From Circinella umbellata (Eukaryota; Mucoromycota; Mucoromycetes; Mucorales; Lichtheimiaceae): 64,000 bases of DNA. The stretch is taken from positions 248,001 through 312,000 of the forward strand of contig JAIWNF010000017.1 of the NCBI GenBank assembly GCA_025093555.1, given 5' to 3'. The position numbers and the translations under genes are program-made. The notes beneath the pieces were generated by a model, which searched no databases, was not told the DNA's origin, and saw only the letters and a program-made list of their open reading frames with translations. Positions 35,072 to 46,600 of this stretch are shown here, piece after piece; positions within the stretch are counted from its first letter, which is position 1, and every line of letters starts with the position of its first letter.

Positions 35072-36760
35072 TTGCTTTTTAGTGCTTTGAATTATATTTT
35101 CTTAATTAGTGATGATTCATCCAGTGGTAATCAAATGATGAAGAGTGTATGGAATAAGATGATTACCAACTCCAAAAGATCATTTAAAGTTGAACCATTG
35201 CAAGCAGAGCACTTTACGTGGCTTTATAAAATAAATCAGGTACTGAAACAGCATCAACAAGGATCAAAAGCTGTTATTTGTTATTAGTAACTCTTGTTTT
35301 ATCAGAGTATGAGAGTAGATGTCGAAATGGCCAGCCAGTTGTTAAGAGCTTAAGACAATGGATTAGAAAAAAGATTAATACCTTGCCATAATGTGTCAAG
35401 ATATCTATAAAGACCTGTAAGGAATTTTTCTATTTTTATTTTAATGATGTCTTTACTTTATGATAGAACGACTAAAACTGATACATATACAGGATTGAAT
35501 CATACTCTGCAACATATAACACTGACACTTTAAATGAAGATACTTTTATTAAAGATGCTATCACTCCTATTTTAAAAACATATTTTCCAAACAGTGAGCA
35601 GCATTTAATATTCTGAACCTTAGAAGTTATCAAAACTTACAAGGTGCTTTTTTTAGTTAATTTTTTAAAAGAAAAAAAAATATTGAATCTGACAACTGAA
35701 TTTCCAATTTGAGTATATATTGCAGAAGATTCAATAAATATATTTACTAAATCTATTATATACAACTAATATAATATAAAAATAGTTATTAATTGATCAT
35801 ATATTATTAATTGAAAAAAGAAATTAATTTCTTTTTTAAAACTAATATTAGTATATTATATTTTTATTTATTTTTATTTTCTAATATTTATTATTATCAT
35901 CATTGCTCAGTGATTACATAAAAAGTAAAGGGTAATTCAATATATTCATTCAGTTAACTTTTGTTGTTTTGGTTTGCTAATGCGTCAGTTCTTATATGAC
36001 ATGATTATTATTTAGGTCTAATGGGGTTTTACAAGCGTCAAGATTAAGTCGGAAATCATTTGATCTAGACCTTGAAGGGAAAAAAAAGGGATTATAGTGT
36101 ATATACAAATGATGAAAGCTTGGGTCAGCTTGTCTTGTTGGTAGAATGTAAACCTCCCCGCTCATTGAAAAGTGATGATATACAGAAACTCATAAACTGC
36201 CTAAAAGACTCTTTGAACAAAATGGCCATTGATGGTGCTGATGCTTTGGATATTACCATGTGTGATTTAGTGTTTGAAGGTAGGAACGAATTATATATTT
36301 GTTTTCAACTCCTATCATAGTCTCATCATTATGTTCTATTATTGATATATATATATATCATTATAATATTACATGATTGTACACAGGTCGTGAATGTCAT
36401 GTGTATCTTGCAGATCATAAGTTTGATGGAATGTATCGTTGTATAGAACTTGGATCATTTTTCATTCCTAAAGATCGTTATAATTTTGATGCCTTATTTG
36501 GAGTATTCAAAATAATGAATATGTTAAGGGCAAGTGACAGTGAAGACACAAAAGTTATCATATGTAATAGCCATGCATTGAGTGAACGAAACAAAGCTAA
36601 CTTTTAATATAATTTATGTTGTATTATCTAGGATGTCGTAATTGGTAGCGCCAAATTATGCATGGATTCTATTCAAAGTAGTGAAGAATATGACAAGTTA
36701 GGGATGGTACTTGATTCGTTCGAATCTCCTGTTAGACTTGGTGAACAACAAGTAAGATAA
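35072..36760 (+). pseudogene. Decayed gene with PD-(D/E)XK-like motif, right copy
   Basis: Mirror copy of 30088-31776, reading on plus. Exon-like blocks are at about 35110-35238, 35308-35418, 35493-35640, 36017-36280, 36388-36600 and 36632-36760, bounded by plausible GT-AG sites. The LVLLVECKPP motif lies near 36135. It has the same stops and poly-A frameshift as the left copy. The last block ends MVLDSFESPVRLGEQQVR and TAA. Confidence 0.6.
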
Positions 36761-38028
36761 CCGATATCGAACTACGACCGATATGTGTTTTCCACTTTTG
36801 TACAATACCCGGTTTGAATTATTAACTAACAGTACACTGTTTTTCCTGATTTAAAGGATTAATTACCTAAATAAGCTATCAAGATCAAAAGGCAAATAAT
36901 AATTGGATGCAAGGAAAATCTTGAAGACTTGCCGGTACCACTACTATTATCACTATAATAACCTGTTGTATAAAATCAAATATCACAACCATCATTGTTA
37001 AAAGAAAAAAAAATATAATATATATAATATGGGTATTAAAAAGAAAATTGTATATAGTATAATGTAAAGAATCAAAAAGTTAAACTGTTGATGTACATCC
37101 CCTTATTGTTCTATAGATGTAATCATTATGGCATTTTCTTCAGCTCGGCTATTGTATTATAATTGTTATCAAACGCATTCTTTTTGTGATTGTTTCTTGC
37201 ATAAATTATCACCTGCATCATCTTATTGACAAATTTGCAACACACAACACTAGAGCATTTTTAGCTTTATACTACGTACTGTAATTAAACATCTTATTTG
37301 ATAACCAGATCAGGTGTCACTATGTATTTTATTAGTAATCTTATTACGTATTATTGTACTTGTTACATGTGCGTGAAAAAGTGGTTCAGAACATTCTATA
37401 TTTGAAATCATTATATATTTGGCGCCATATAAAAATAACTTTCTACGTATGAGTACTGAATCGAACAAAGCTTCCCTTCCCATTACATTGATTTAACTTT
37501 ATATTCTTTAAAAACAGGAGGAGAAAAGGCAAACAGTTTACAGTGCAACCGCTTTTAAATAGACCAAAATTTTCAATTTTTTAAAAATCGATCCACTACT
37601 TGGGATGTCACTTTTCTGTTTTTTTTTTATTCCACAAAATTCTTACAGTGTAACATCAGAATAATAAATTGGAACATACTTTACATAAATCTCGATGATG
37701 AGAGAGCAGAAACGATTTAAAGCGAGGTACTTTGAGCAGAATCGGTTAAAAACTGCAACACTTTTCATTGGACAAGCCTTAGTTCCCTTCTATATATGTA
37801 AATTTATATACACATGTATGTAATACTATCTAATATTTGAACGGATACTTGTTTATATACGCCATAACGTGAACAAATCATTATATAATTTAGTTAATCA
37901 ATGTACACAAATGTAGTTGTACCATATCAGACAATAAAAATGAATATAATCAAAATAAAACGTAATAGTCTTTGTGCTTTATATTTATATGTATTTAAAA
38001 AAGAATAACTATATAATAAATGTATCTT
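36761..38028. other. Right-arm segment with no recognised gene
   Basis: Inverted copy of 28820-30087. No coding frame or RNA gene supported. Confidence 0.5.
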
Positions 38029-39300
38029 TTATAATCCTTTTTCACCTGCCAAACAGCGGTCCCCAAAAGTTAATGAATGTTTGATCCAAGCTTGACAATC
38101 TTCACAGAAAATGTATTCTGATGCCCTTTTAATGCGATCACTTGATTTAGTATGAAGTCGTACTGAAGGAGGATCTTTGTTAACCACATCTTAAAGTTTC
38201 GACCAAAATTCCTCAATAGGGTTCAAAAAAGGTGAGTATGGAGGGAGGTAAATAATCTCAAAACCACGTTCAGTAACCCAATCCTTAATATCAATTGTTT
38301 TGTGAATAGCAGCATTATCCATAACAAGATATCGATATGGGAAATCATAGGATTCAATATTGGTAAGTACTTATTCAATAAATTCCATAAAATCACTACT
38401 AGTTATCCCTTTTTTAGGTGCTGGATCATTAGCTTTTCTTTTTTTGTTAGTTGGTGTACAAGCCTCTCGTCTTGACAATGTAATGACACCATGCGCAGTA
38501 ATAGCTCCCAATACACTGATGTTTGGTCCTTTTGTTTCCGTAGTAATTTTGCATGGTGATCCAACGTCAGACCAACCTTAAGATTAATGCATATTTCTAT
38601 TGAACCCAGCCTCGTCAATGAAAATACATTCGGAAAAAAAGTTGATTCCAAGTGCTATCCATGCTAATACAGATTCAAACTGTTGTAAAATATTTGCATT
38701 ATCATCACGAGCAGCAAGTTGACGAACTGTGCGCTTGTAAGTAAGTTGACATTTCTTGCGCATATGCTCATTAACAGCACGACTAGTAATATCCAAACCT
38801 TTGAAATGCTGACAAAGTAAATTGGTAACATCATTACAACTGATTGTTGGTTGTTCATGAATTTTTTCAGAGATAAAAACTGTATGCTCATCAGTAAGCT
38901 TTGATTTAGCACCAGTCTTTTTAGATGAGCCAGGAAATACATCTTTACCATTATTGCATGCTTTGTTCTATTGATTGACTCGTCGTTTGGCAGTTGAATA
39001 AGGGCAGAGTAACTTTTTTGCAGTGATACTAATCGACATGCCTTTAAACTCTTTTCGTAAGCTGATCATTTTCGCGACCTTTACATTACTTTTTCTATTG
39101 TACCAGATGGCTGCGAAGTTGATGTGAAGACACATTATTTTTACAGGTAGACTCCTTGGATTTTTTTCTTTTTTTTTCTTCTTCCATCTTTTGCTTGTAA
39201 TTAATGCTTGCAACACCTTCCCAGTCTATATAGTTTTGGAAGATACATTTATGTTGTCAGTGGTATTGATATTATTATTAATGGTGTTATTGTCTCCCAT
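38029..39300 (-). pseudogene. IS630/Tc1-mariner transposase (DD34E), right copy, six internal stops
   Basis: Mirror copy of 27548-28819 with the same six TAA/TAG stops and an otherwise intact frame. It differs by a few substitutions (S to P, R to C and T to R in the N-terminal basic region). The catalytic triad is retained. Confidence 0.88.
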
Positions 39301-39540
39301 GGTAACAGTTATTATAAAACTTCGAAAACAAAAAAAAAATTGCCTTTTCTTAATTAACGGCTGCATGTATTTATATATGTTGGCTCAAATTCGTAACCAT
39401 GCTATCTTATTTTTGGAGATAAGTAGCTTATATATACTTGACATGGCCTAACTTCATAGTCTGTGGCTCAATTTGAAAATCATGGTTCAGTTTTAAAATC
39501 ATAGCCCATTTTTTTTATTTTACATGACCAAATTTAACTT

Positions 39541-41052
39541 TTAATACCCTAACTATAAACTACGTTTTATTGTATAATAGAGTTATGATACTGTGTTACA
39601 TCATATCGATCGACCTCAATAGAAATATATAGTTATATGACACATTTTAAAATTATAATAGGAAAAATTAACATACATTTGAAGTTTAAAAAGGTTATGA
39701 TCTCTACCTATGTAATGTTATAGCAGTTTAACTACATATAACAACTACATATCTATACTTTTTGCATATAAAAAATATAGGTGTGTCCATCTGACTTTAT
39801 ATTCCCATAATACATCGATAGTTCTATATCATTATGGTTTTTTTTTCTTCAAAATGAAAGACAATCAAAATTCCTTCACCGCTACTTATTAAATTGCGGG
39901 GTTAGTTGTATGAGGGGATAAACTATCATGGTTACTCTTAAAAAATGAACCCACATATCGAAGAAAAAGAAGCTTTTATTATTAATCACAGTATGCTAAC
40001 GACAAACGAAATATATATTGATAAATAGCGTATGATGATAGGTTCCTTTTGTTTCTTAATCGATGTTATTTTTATTTTTATTTATATATTTTCATTTGTT
40101 GTTGTTGCCATGATAAAAAATAAATAAATATTACTTCAATGGTTTTTTATAGTTGCGTGTGCCCCACCACTGTTTGGATTCATCTGAAACAGCCTATTCT
40201 TTATATATAAGAAACGTGATTGACATTCTAGAGTATATATCGATTTTTAACGTAGGGTATAATCGTCTTTGATATCATAGAGCTTAAATTTCATTTTGTT
40301 GAGAATTTATTAACAACCCTTTTTTCCTACCCCAACAACACATTGTTTTTTGTTGGGTATAGTATTATGTTTACTATATATAAATATTTTCTATGTTACT
40401 CGTCGAAAAATCAACTACTTTTATCATCATTCTGGTCTATAAAGCCTGATTTGTGGTTGGGCAGGAGATAATCACAGTAGTGTCGATCATGTTGATAAAA
40501 GATTTATTAGTTCCATTCTATTAAACAAAATATTATAGTGTTTCGAAAATGATTGTTGTTTATTATTTTTAAATTATATTATATGAGTTACGTATAATTA
40601 GCAAATAGTATGAATGATGGTATTGATCCCGTTCTTGTAGTAGTGTCCTATGTTGGTCGGTTTATGTTGTTTCGATACCTTTATTACGCCCACTTTATTA
40701 ACTCAAGTAAAAATCATACCAACTTCTTTTAACCTTCCTTCTTCCAACATTTAATATATAATCCTCACCAATTTTTTTTTTTTTGGTATTCCCACCGTTT
40801 AAAATATCCGTTTGTTATTTTTTTAATACATTTACAATTTTGAAACAAAAAGCAAAATAGGCTATCTTATATGTACAGCTTTTAAAGCTTTTTCTAGAAA
40901 AAAAGATTTTCGGGAAATTTCTTTTTTTGTGTGTGTGTTAGGGGATAAGAGGGGGATCTGTTGGTGTGATAGTTGTTATTGATAAATGGTATGTTATTTT
41001 ATGGCACAAGATAAAGAGAAAAAGAAAGAATGAGATATTGTAGTTTCATTTA
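39541..41052. other. Intergenic between the inverted repeat and malate dehydrogenase
   Basis: AT-rich with poly-T runs. The (GT)n run at 40930-40938 and the sequence up to 41052 are the likely 3' UTR of the malate dehydrogenase gene. No gene or repeat recognised. Confidence 0.55.
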
Positions 41053-42631
41053 TTAGAAAGCAGCACCCTTGGCAATGTTACCCTTAAGTTCAGCAGCAGC
41101 AGCAGTGAACAAAGTCTTTTCATATTCAGAGACAGCACCAATGGGTAAAGTGTTCTTGACACCGTCGGGGCCTAATTCAACTGGAAGAGAAAAGTAAGCA
41201 ATATCTTGTTCACCAGTAACTTCCTTGACGGAAGCAACGGCTTCAGGAGTAGCAGCAGCCAAATCAATATAAGTACATTCAATAGTAGAGGTACCCTTGA
41301 CAGCGGCTTCAACAACGTTCAAAGCGAAACGAGCACCAGCGAAAGCCATAGATAAAGTAGCACTGCCAGCACCATCCTTAGCCTTTACAACTTCATCACC
41401 ACCAAATTGAATACGATGGGTGACTTTTTCAATTTGTTCTTGGGTCAACTTTTCGGTACCAGGAACTTGAGACAACAAAGGCAAAATAGTAACACCACTG
41501 TGACCACCAAGGACGTTGCACTAAAAAAGGAAAAATATCCGTAAATTTCGTAAATACCATAAACCTTACTTTTTATATATTTTAGGTTGAGCTTCATTAA
41601 ACTCTGAAATTTACCTTAACATCAGCGGGGTCAGCACCGATCAATTCACCAATAAAAGTAGAAGCTCGGACAATATCGAGGGTTGTGACACCAAAGATTC
41701 TGAATGTTGTTAAAAAAAAGAGGGAGTTAATGGATGGTTTTGAATTGGTTTGGATGTAGGGGGAAACTGGAACCCAAACAATAACAATAACAACAAATTA
41801 TACAGTTTTCCCAGATTATTCCAAATTTTCCCTTTTTCCTCTCTTCTCCTCCACCGACAACAATCTTGTTTTTTTTTCTCTTTACCTGCGAGGATCATAA
41901 ACATTATGCTTCTTGAAGACTTCAGCAACAATAGGAACGGTAGAGTTAACAGGGTTCGAGATAATGCACATGAAAGCCTTTGGGGCGAATTTGGCAGCAG
42001 CAGTAGCGAGGTCACGAACAATACCAGCATTAATCTTGAATAAGTCATCGCGAGTCATACCAGGCTTACGTGGCACACCTAAAAAAAATACGTGGAATAC
42101 GATTTTGTTAAAAAAGTCAAATATCTTTTTTTTTTCACTCCTTTCGTCCAATAGTAGTAACGAATAAACATGATATGTTTTTTTTATAAGTTTCAGGTTT
42201 CTATAGTAAACATACCAGCGGGACTAACAAAAAAAAATGGAATGTCTTTCAATGAGTTTTATTTTCTAATGAATAAAAATGAAAAAGCAATAATAGGGAA
42301 AAATTCAACTTACATAACAATAACGTCAGAATCCTTAATGGCTTCTTCAAGTTGATCAGCACCGACATGACCAGTTACCTTGGACTTGGTGTTAATGTGG
42401 CTTTAAAATGGGAAAAAAAACCAAAAAGTAGTCAGTACAAAAGTCTGTATTAAAAAAGGACGCGTATTCTTTTGATATTTTTTTTTATATATACCTAAGG
42501 TCAGCAGCAACACCAGGAGTGTTAACAATATCATAAAGAGATAAGTGAGTAACGAGAGGGGATTGCTTCAAAAGCAAAGAAAGGGGTTGACCGATACCAC
42601 CAGCAGCACCACAAACAGTAACTTTAACCAT
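41053..42631 (-). CDS. Malate dehydrogenase, cytosolic-type, NAD-dependent
   Basis: Six exons: 42631-42495, 42400-42314, 42223-42216, 42078-41886, 41699-41615 and 41520-41053, giving 325 residues. It converts malate and oxaloacetate with NAD. Motifs are the dinucleotide-binding loop [16 protein letters not shown] near residue 7, [17 protein letters not shown] (active loop and substrate Arg), [11 protein letters not shown], and [14 protein letters not shown] with the catalytic His. The protein begins almost directly at the Rossmann strand ([12 protein letters not shown]), so no mitochondrial presequence is encoded at this start. The C-terminus KGAAF lacks a peroxisomal SKL-like tag. Cytosolic location is inferred from these absences. 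The third exon is only 8 nt. An alternative upstream exon carrying a presequence cannot be excluded. Confidence 0.95.
42216..42223 (-). other. 8-nt microexon in the malate dehydrogenase gene
   Basis: On minus, TCCCGCTG sits between GTTAG and GTATGT. It completes the Ile codon, then gives Pro, Ala and one base of Gly, so that VIVIPAGVPRKPG is rebuilt. IPAG is invariant in this enzyme family, which strongly supports the microexon. Confidence 0.85.
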
Positions 42632-45600
42632 GATGAAATATGAGTGTTTTTTCTGAAAAAAAAATCAAGAAGAGTATATTGAAGAAGAAGAAGAAAGAAG
42701 AAAAAAAAATGTGGAGTGATCCTTATTCTTTTTTTTTAATGGTGAATAGTTTGAATCCAAGGCTTCCATAATGGATTTTTCGATAAAGTCCGATTATGCC
42801 TTTCGGTTTTGGTCCGTTCGTTTCTTATGAAAATAACTAAATGGTTTTCAAATGTCTTTTCCTTTGACCCCGCATTTCTTGAAATCTTTCACATGCAGCA
42901 ACAAAAACTTAAATCGGATCGCATGTGAATCTATCTTTTCCTGCTCCTTCCGATGAAAAGACACTCAATCCCTCTTTCTCTGTCTTTTGGACGATCTCCT
43001 TTTATTCCCTGAATAATAGTAATTATGAAATAATTGAAATAATGCAAGCCAAGGTCTATCATAATCAAATGATGTCATAAAAAGTTATTTTCTTTCGGCA
43101 ACTGTCGGACTCAATGGGAAATATGTTCTATGTGATGCGTGTATATGGACCATAGACTCATATCGCATATAGCTCGAAAATTCGAAACTGATTGAATTTA
43201 CACAAAAAGAAATAGGATAATCTCATTCAATGACATTTGTCTCATAAGTTTTTAGTTACGTAACCTAGTGTGCTTCTTAGAATCATTCAATTTGTTTCAT
43301 CTTCATTACATATCCTTTTCTTTCTTTCCCTTCCCCTCTCCTTACTACAACACACTCTAAACATTTGACTAATAGTATCTTCTATTTCTATCGAACAATG
43401 AAAATACTTGTTCTTAGTGGAGCGGGGATGATACTGTGGGAAATATTCAAATCAACAACAAAAATAAAGAATATGATTGACCCGGAGCACCCGAGTGAAA
43501 CAAAAGAAAAAAAAATAGCATCTTAATAATTATTATAGCTCAGGGACCCAAATATTTTTGTTTTGCATGGGATTGAGTTGCACAGACACCTAGTTGTCAT
43601 TTTTATTTTCTCTTATACTCGGAACAATCCTTCTTTTTATTTTCTGTTTCCATAACAACGAACGATTTTGCAATATAAGTAAAAAAAAAAAGAAGGGAAG
43701 TTCAGAGTTATTCACGGGAATATAGACATGTAATTACGTTTATGATTATTATACCCAAAATAATAAAAAGGTCCAATAATGTCGAATTCCCGATATTGGC
43801 TTAAGCATGGACCTTTTTCGTCATTTTCTTTTTCTATCAACCGGAAATTGCATAAACCGACACCTTTCCCATCCTTTCTCCGCAAAGACCAATCTATTTT
43901 TTTTTTGTATGATCTAAAAAATGAAAAGTAATAGGCAGCAATAATAGTGATACTAATGATACAAAAGTGAATGTGTCTAGTAATAAAGATCATTATTTTA
44001 ATCGGTAGAAAGATTTATATATTTATATCTTCAACGATTAAAAGGCAAAGGTTGAAGAGAATTTACTTATTTATTGGTTTTAATTATGAAGGATGTATGT
44101 ATAAAGTAAAAAAAGATAGTTGTTGAAAGAAAATAGGAATCCCTTCTTTTTGTTTGTTTACAACTTAACCAGGATTATGTATTAATAATATTTTTTATGC
44201 AAAACGGTGGATTTTAATTATAAATCATAAAGGGGAAACATCATCGCTGTTAGAAAAAAATTACCAAACCCGGTTAACCAGAGAGTAGTGTGAATATTTC
44301 ATCATCACATAGCAACTATACTATATAAAAGCAATTTACGTAAGGATCTGCGATGATCTTTGTATCCTAATAGAAACTACTTTTATATGAGGTGAAATAA
44401 ATAAACAAAGAAAAAGAATCATAAATCCAACTACCATTCGCAAAAAAAAGCTTATAACTGTTTCCGTTAGTGATGAGCACGTGTATCCATGTTCTGGAAT
44501 AATAAAAGTCAGTTTTACATCATTTAGCCATAATGTAATTATGTATTTTCCGGTTCACAGACTTACAGCTCATTACGTAAGACATATGGGCAACAGGTAG
44601 AAAAAATTGAAAATTTATATTGGCATTTTTTGCACATGTGGACAAAATAGTTAATGCATTTATGGTTTTACTACTATTATTGTTTGATACAAAAAGAAAA
44701 GGATGTAATTTATTATGGTTTGCCGCCACGAAACCAGTGTACATAATCGGAAACAATTAACAAACATATCACTCTACAGTAATATGTAAATTTTGCCGAT
44801 GATCTACCACCGGGGATTTCATGGATATTAAGACATTATTCGGTTTTTTCTATTGGATTTGAACCCTTGTATCAGGTGGATAGTGTCAAGAATATAGTAA
44901 AATAAGCTAAGATCAACGTAAAACATAAATCATCTATTGAGTGAAAAACAATTATTTTTTATTACAAGGAATAAACACATACATTACTAGCTGAAAATTT
45001 TCTTTTCTTTCATCAAGAGTGCCACTAGTGAGGTTTGAATGTAGTCTATAATATGCTTACTAAGAAGAAAAGCTTTAGGAGAAATGCTATACAGTAATAT
45101 TTTTAGCAGAAATAAAAAATCAGAAAAAGAAAGGGGAATAATTGGTCAGTAGATCAAAAGGACATCTTTAAAGGATTAAATAGAACCCATTCAAATTATT
45201 ATTTTTAACTAAAATTTGGTTACTTGATCTACATGTCTTAAATGTCCACCATGTTCTTCATGTTAACAAGCCAAATTATAAATTATTAACCTACAGCATA
45301 TTGTAAAATTGATAGCTACATAATATCAAAGCAGCACACAATCACTATCTTTATACATAAGAGTAATATAGATAATAATTAATTACCTTCAATTAAGTCA
45401 TAACATCATTTTTTTGTTCGGTATATCTCAAAAATAAATGTGTTCAATATATTCGTACAAATGACACAGTGGTTTTTTATGTTGTACAGTCAACGACCAA
45501 GTTCTTTTCCTTACAAGAAAAATGTTTCTAATATAAAGAAATAAAAAAATCCTAATTTTATGTATTCGAAAGGAAATAAAAAAAGTAAAAGACAAAGGAT

Positions 45601-46600
45601 GAATCTTATTAAAATTTATATGATCTTATTTGGTGTCGGAAAAAAGGAACTATTCTCAAGATGCAACACTCAAAGTAGTCCGCCTTTACATTCCTTACTT
45701 CCGTGGCTACTATAACATTGTTATATGATCTTTCCCTCTTTCTTCATATATCTTATTGAACAATATCAAAATAAAAATCTCACTATAGTAAACTTTGTTC
45801 TTAAGAATACGTAATAATCTTTGTTTCATCAGTATTATTCAATGTCACTCTAGTTTACCTTTAATAGTAAACTGAAATCTTTCACATGATTCATCTGGAA
45901 GAGTATCTATATATAGAAATTACTAAATATTTTCCTACGGCCATGATACAACTCCAGCTATTAATTAATCTTGACTTATTTGTATACGATTATTATTTTT
46001 TAGAATGGGCTTATAGAAAAGAAATGTTATTATTTCTTATAAATGGTTTCGCTTTATCATAGCATACATATTATTCGGACGTTTTGTTCAAAAAATTATT
46101 TGGGCGGTGCTCAAAAAGAGATATCCTTACGCCAAGTTACTATTTCTAAAATATAAGATATAACATCACAGAATATAAAAAAATTCTTTTGACAAATAGA
46201 ATCTTTGATTTTTTATTGGAATAGGCGTTTTTTCTATATGGTTGTGGGGAATAAAAGCTTGTCGGCTCGGTTTTCCGGAATGCGTTACACTGATACATTA
46301 TACAGCATTTATTGCATGTTAGTGTCATTTTGGTGTCACCAAAGAAAAGTTTCTTATTTAAATGCTCAAGCCCCCCTCTTTTAATTTCTTTTTTTTCTCG
46401 ATTCTTTTTATTATACCACCCCTTTCTCTCTCTCGCCCACCCACACCCACCCACCACACAAACATACATATAAACAAAGCTTGAACTAATCCTCATAGAT
46501 TACTTGTCTGATAGGTACGTTTGATCTAAAACAATTATATATAGTAGTAAAATTATTTTCTTTTCACTGATAATATTATAATTAGAAGAAAAGAGAAAAA
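42632..46600. other. Long intergenic region between divergent genes
   Basis: This 4 kb lies between the malate dehydrogenase start (-) and the HET gene start (+). It is AT-rich with no domain-like frames; the frames at 43712-43993 (-), 44520-44756 (-) and 46146-46496 (-) are short, biased and lack neighbouring splice sites. The C-rich stretch at 46430-46460 may be promoter sequence of the HET gene. No RNA gene or inverted-repeat element recognised. Confidence 0.55.

Larger units (their letters stand above)
27313..39534. mobile_element. 12.2 kb transposon-like structure with about 4.96 kb inverted-repeat arms
   Basis: The outermost bases are AATTTGGCCATGTAAAATA on the left and its near reverse complement on the right. 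Both are flanked by TA (27311-27312 and 39535-39536), as expected for Tc1/mariner insertion. AAGT/ACTT outside the TA also matches, so the boundary is uncertain by a few bases. Order in each arm, from tip inward: IS630/Tc1-type transposase pseudogene, about 1.3 kb without recognised genes, PD-(D/E)XK-like pseudogene, 5' part of a DDE_Tnp_4-like transposase. The 2.3 kb spacer holds the rest of the second transposase and other gene fragments. The inner junctions fall inside the second transposase gene, so the arms are not original terminal repeats of that element. Confidence 0.85.
34574..39534 (-). repeat. Right arm of the giant inverted repeat
   Basis: Reverse complement of the left arm. All disabling mutations seen in the left-arm genes recur here at mirrored positions, so the genes decayed before the duplication, or the arms are kept alike by gene conversion, or the arms are an assembly artefact. 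The inner edge is at 34574. Confidence 0.95.

Noticed and set aside
41710..42151. Frames crossing the malate dehydrogenase introns
   Set aside because: They run exon sequence into intron sequence; the spliced model with the 8-nt exon explains all conserved motifs.
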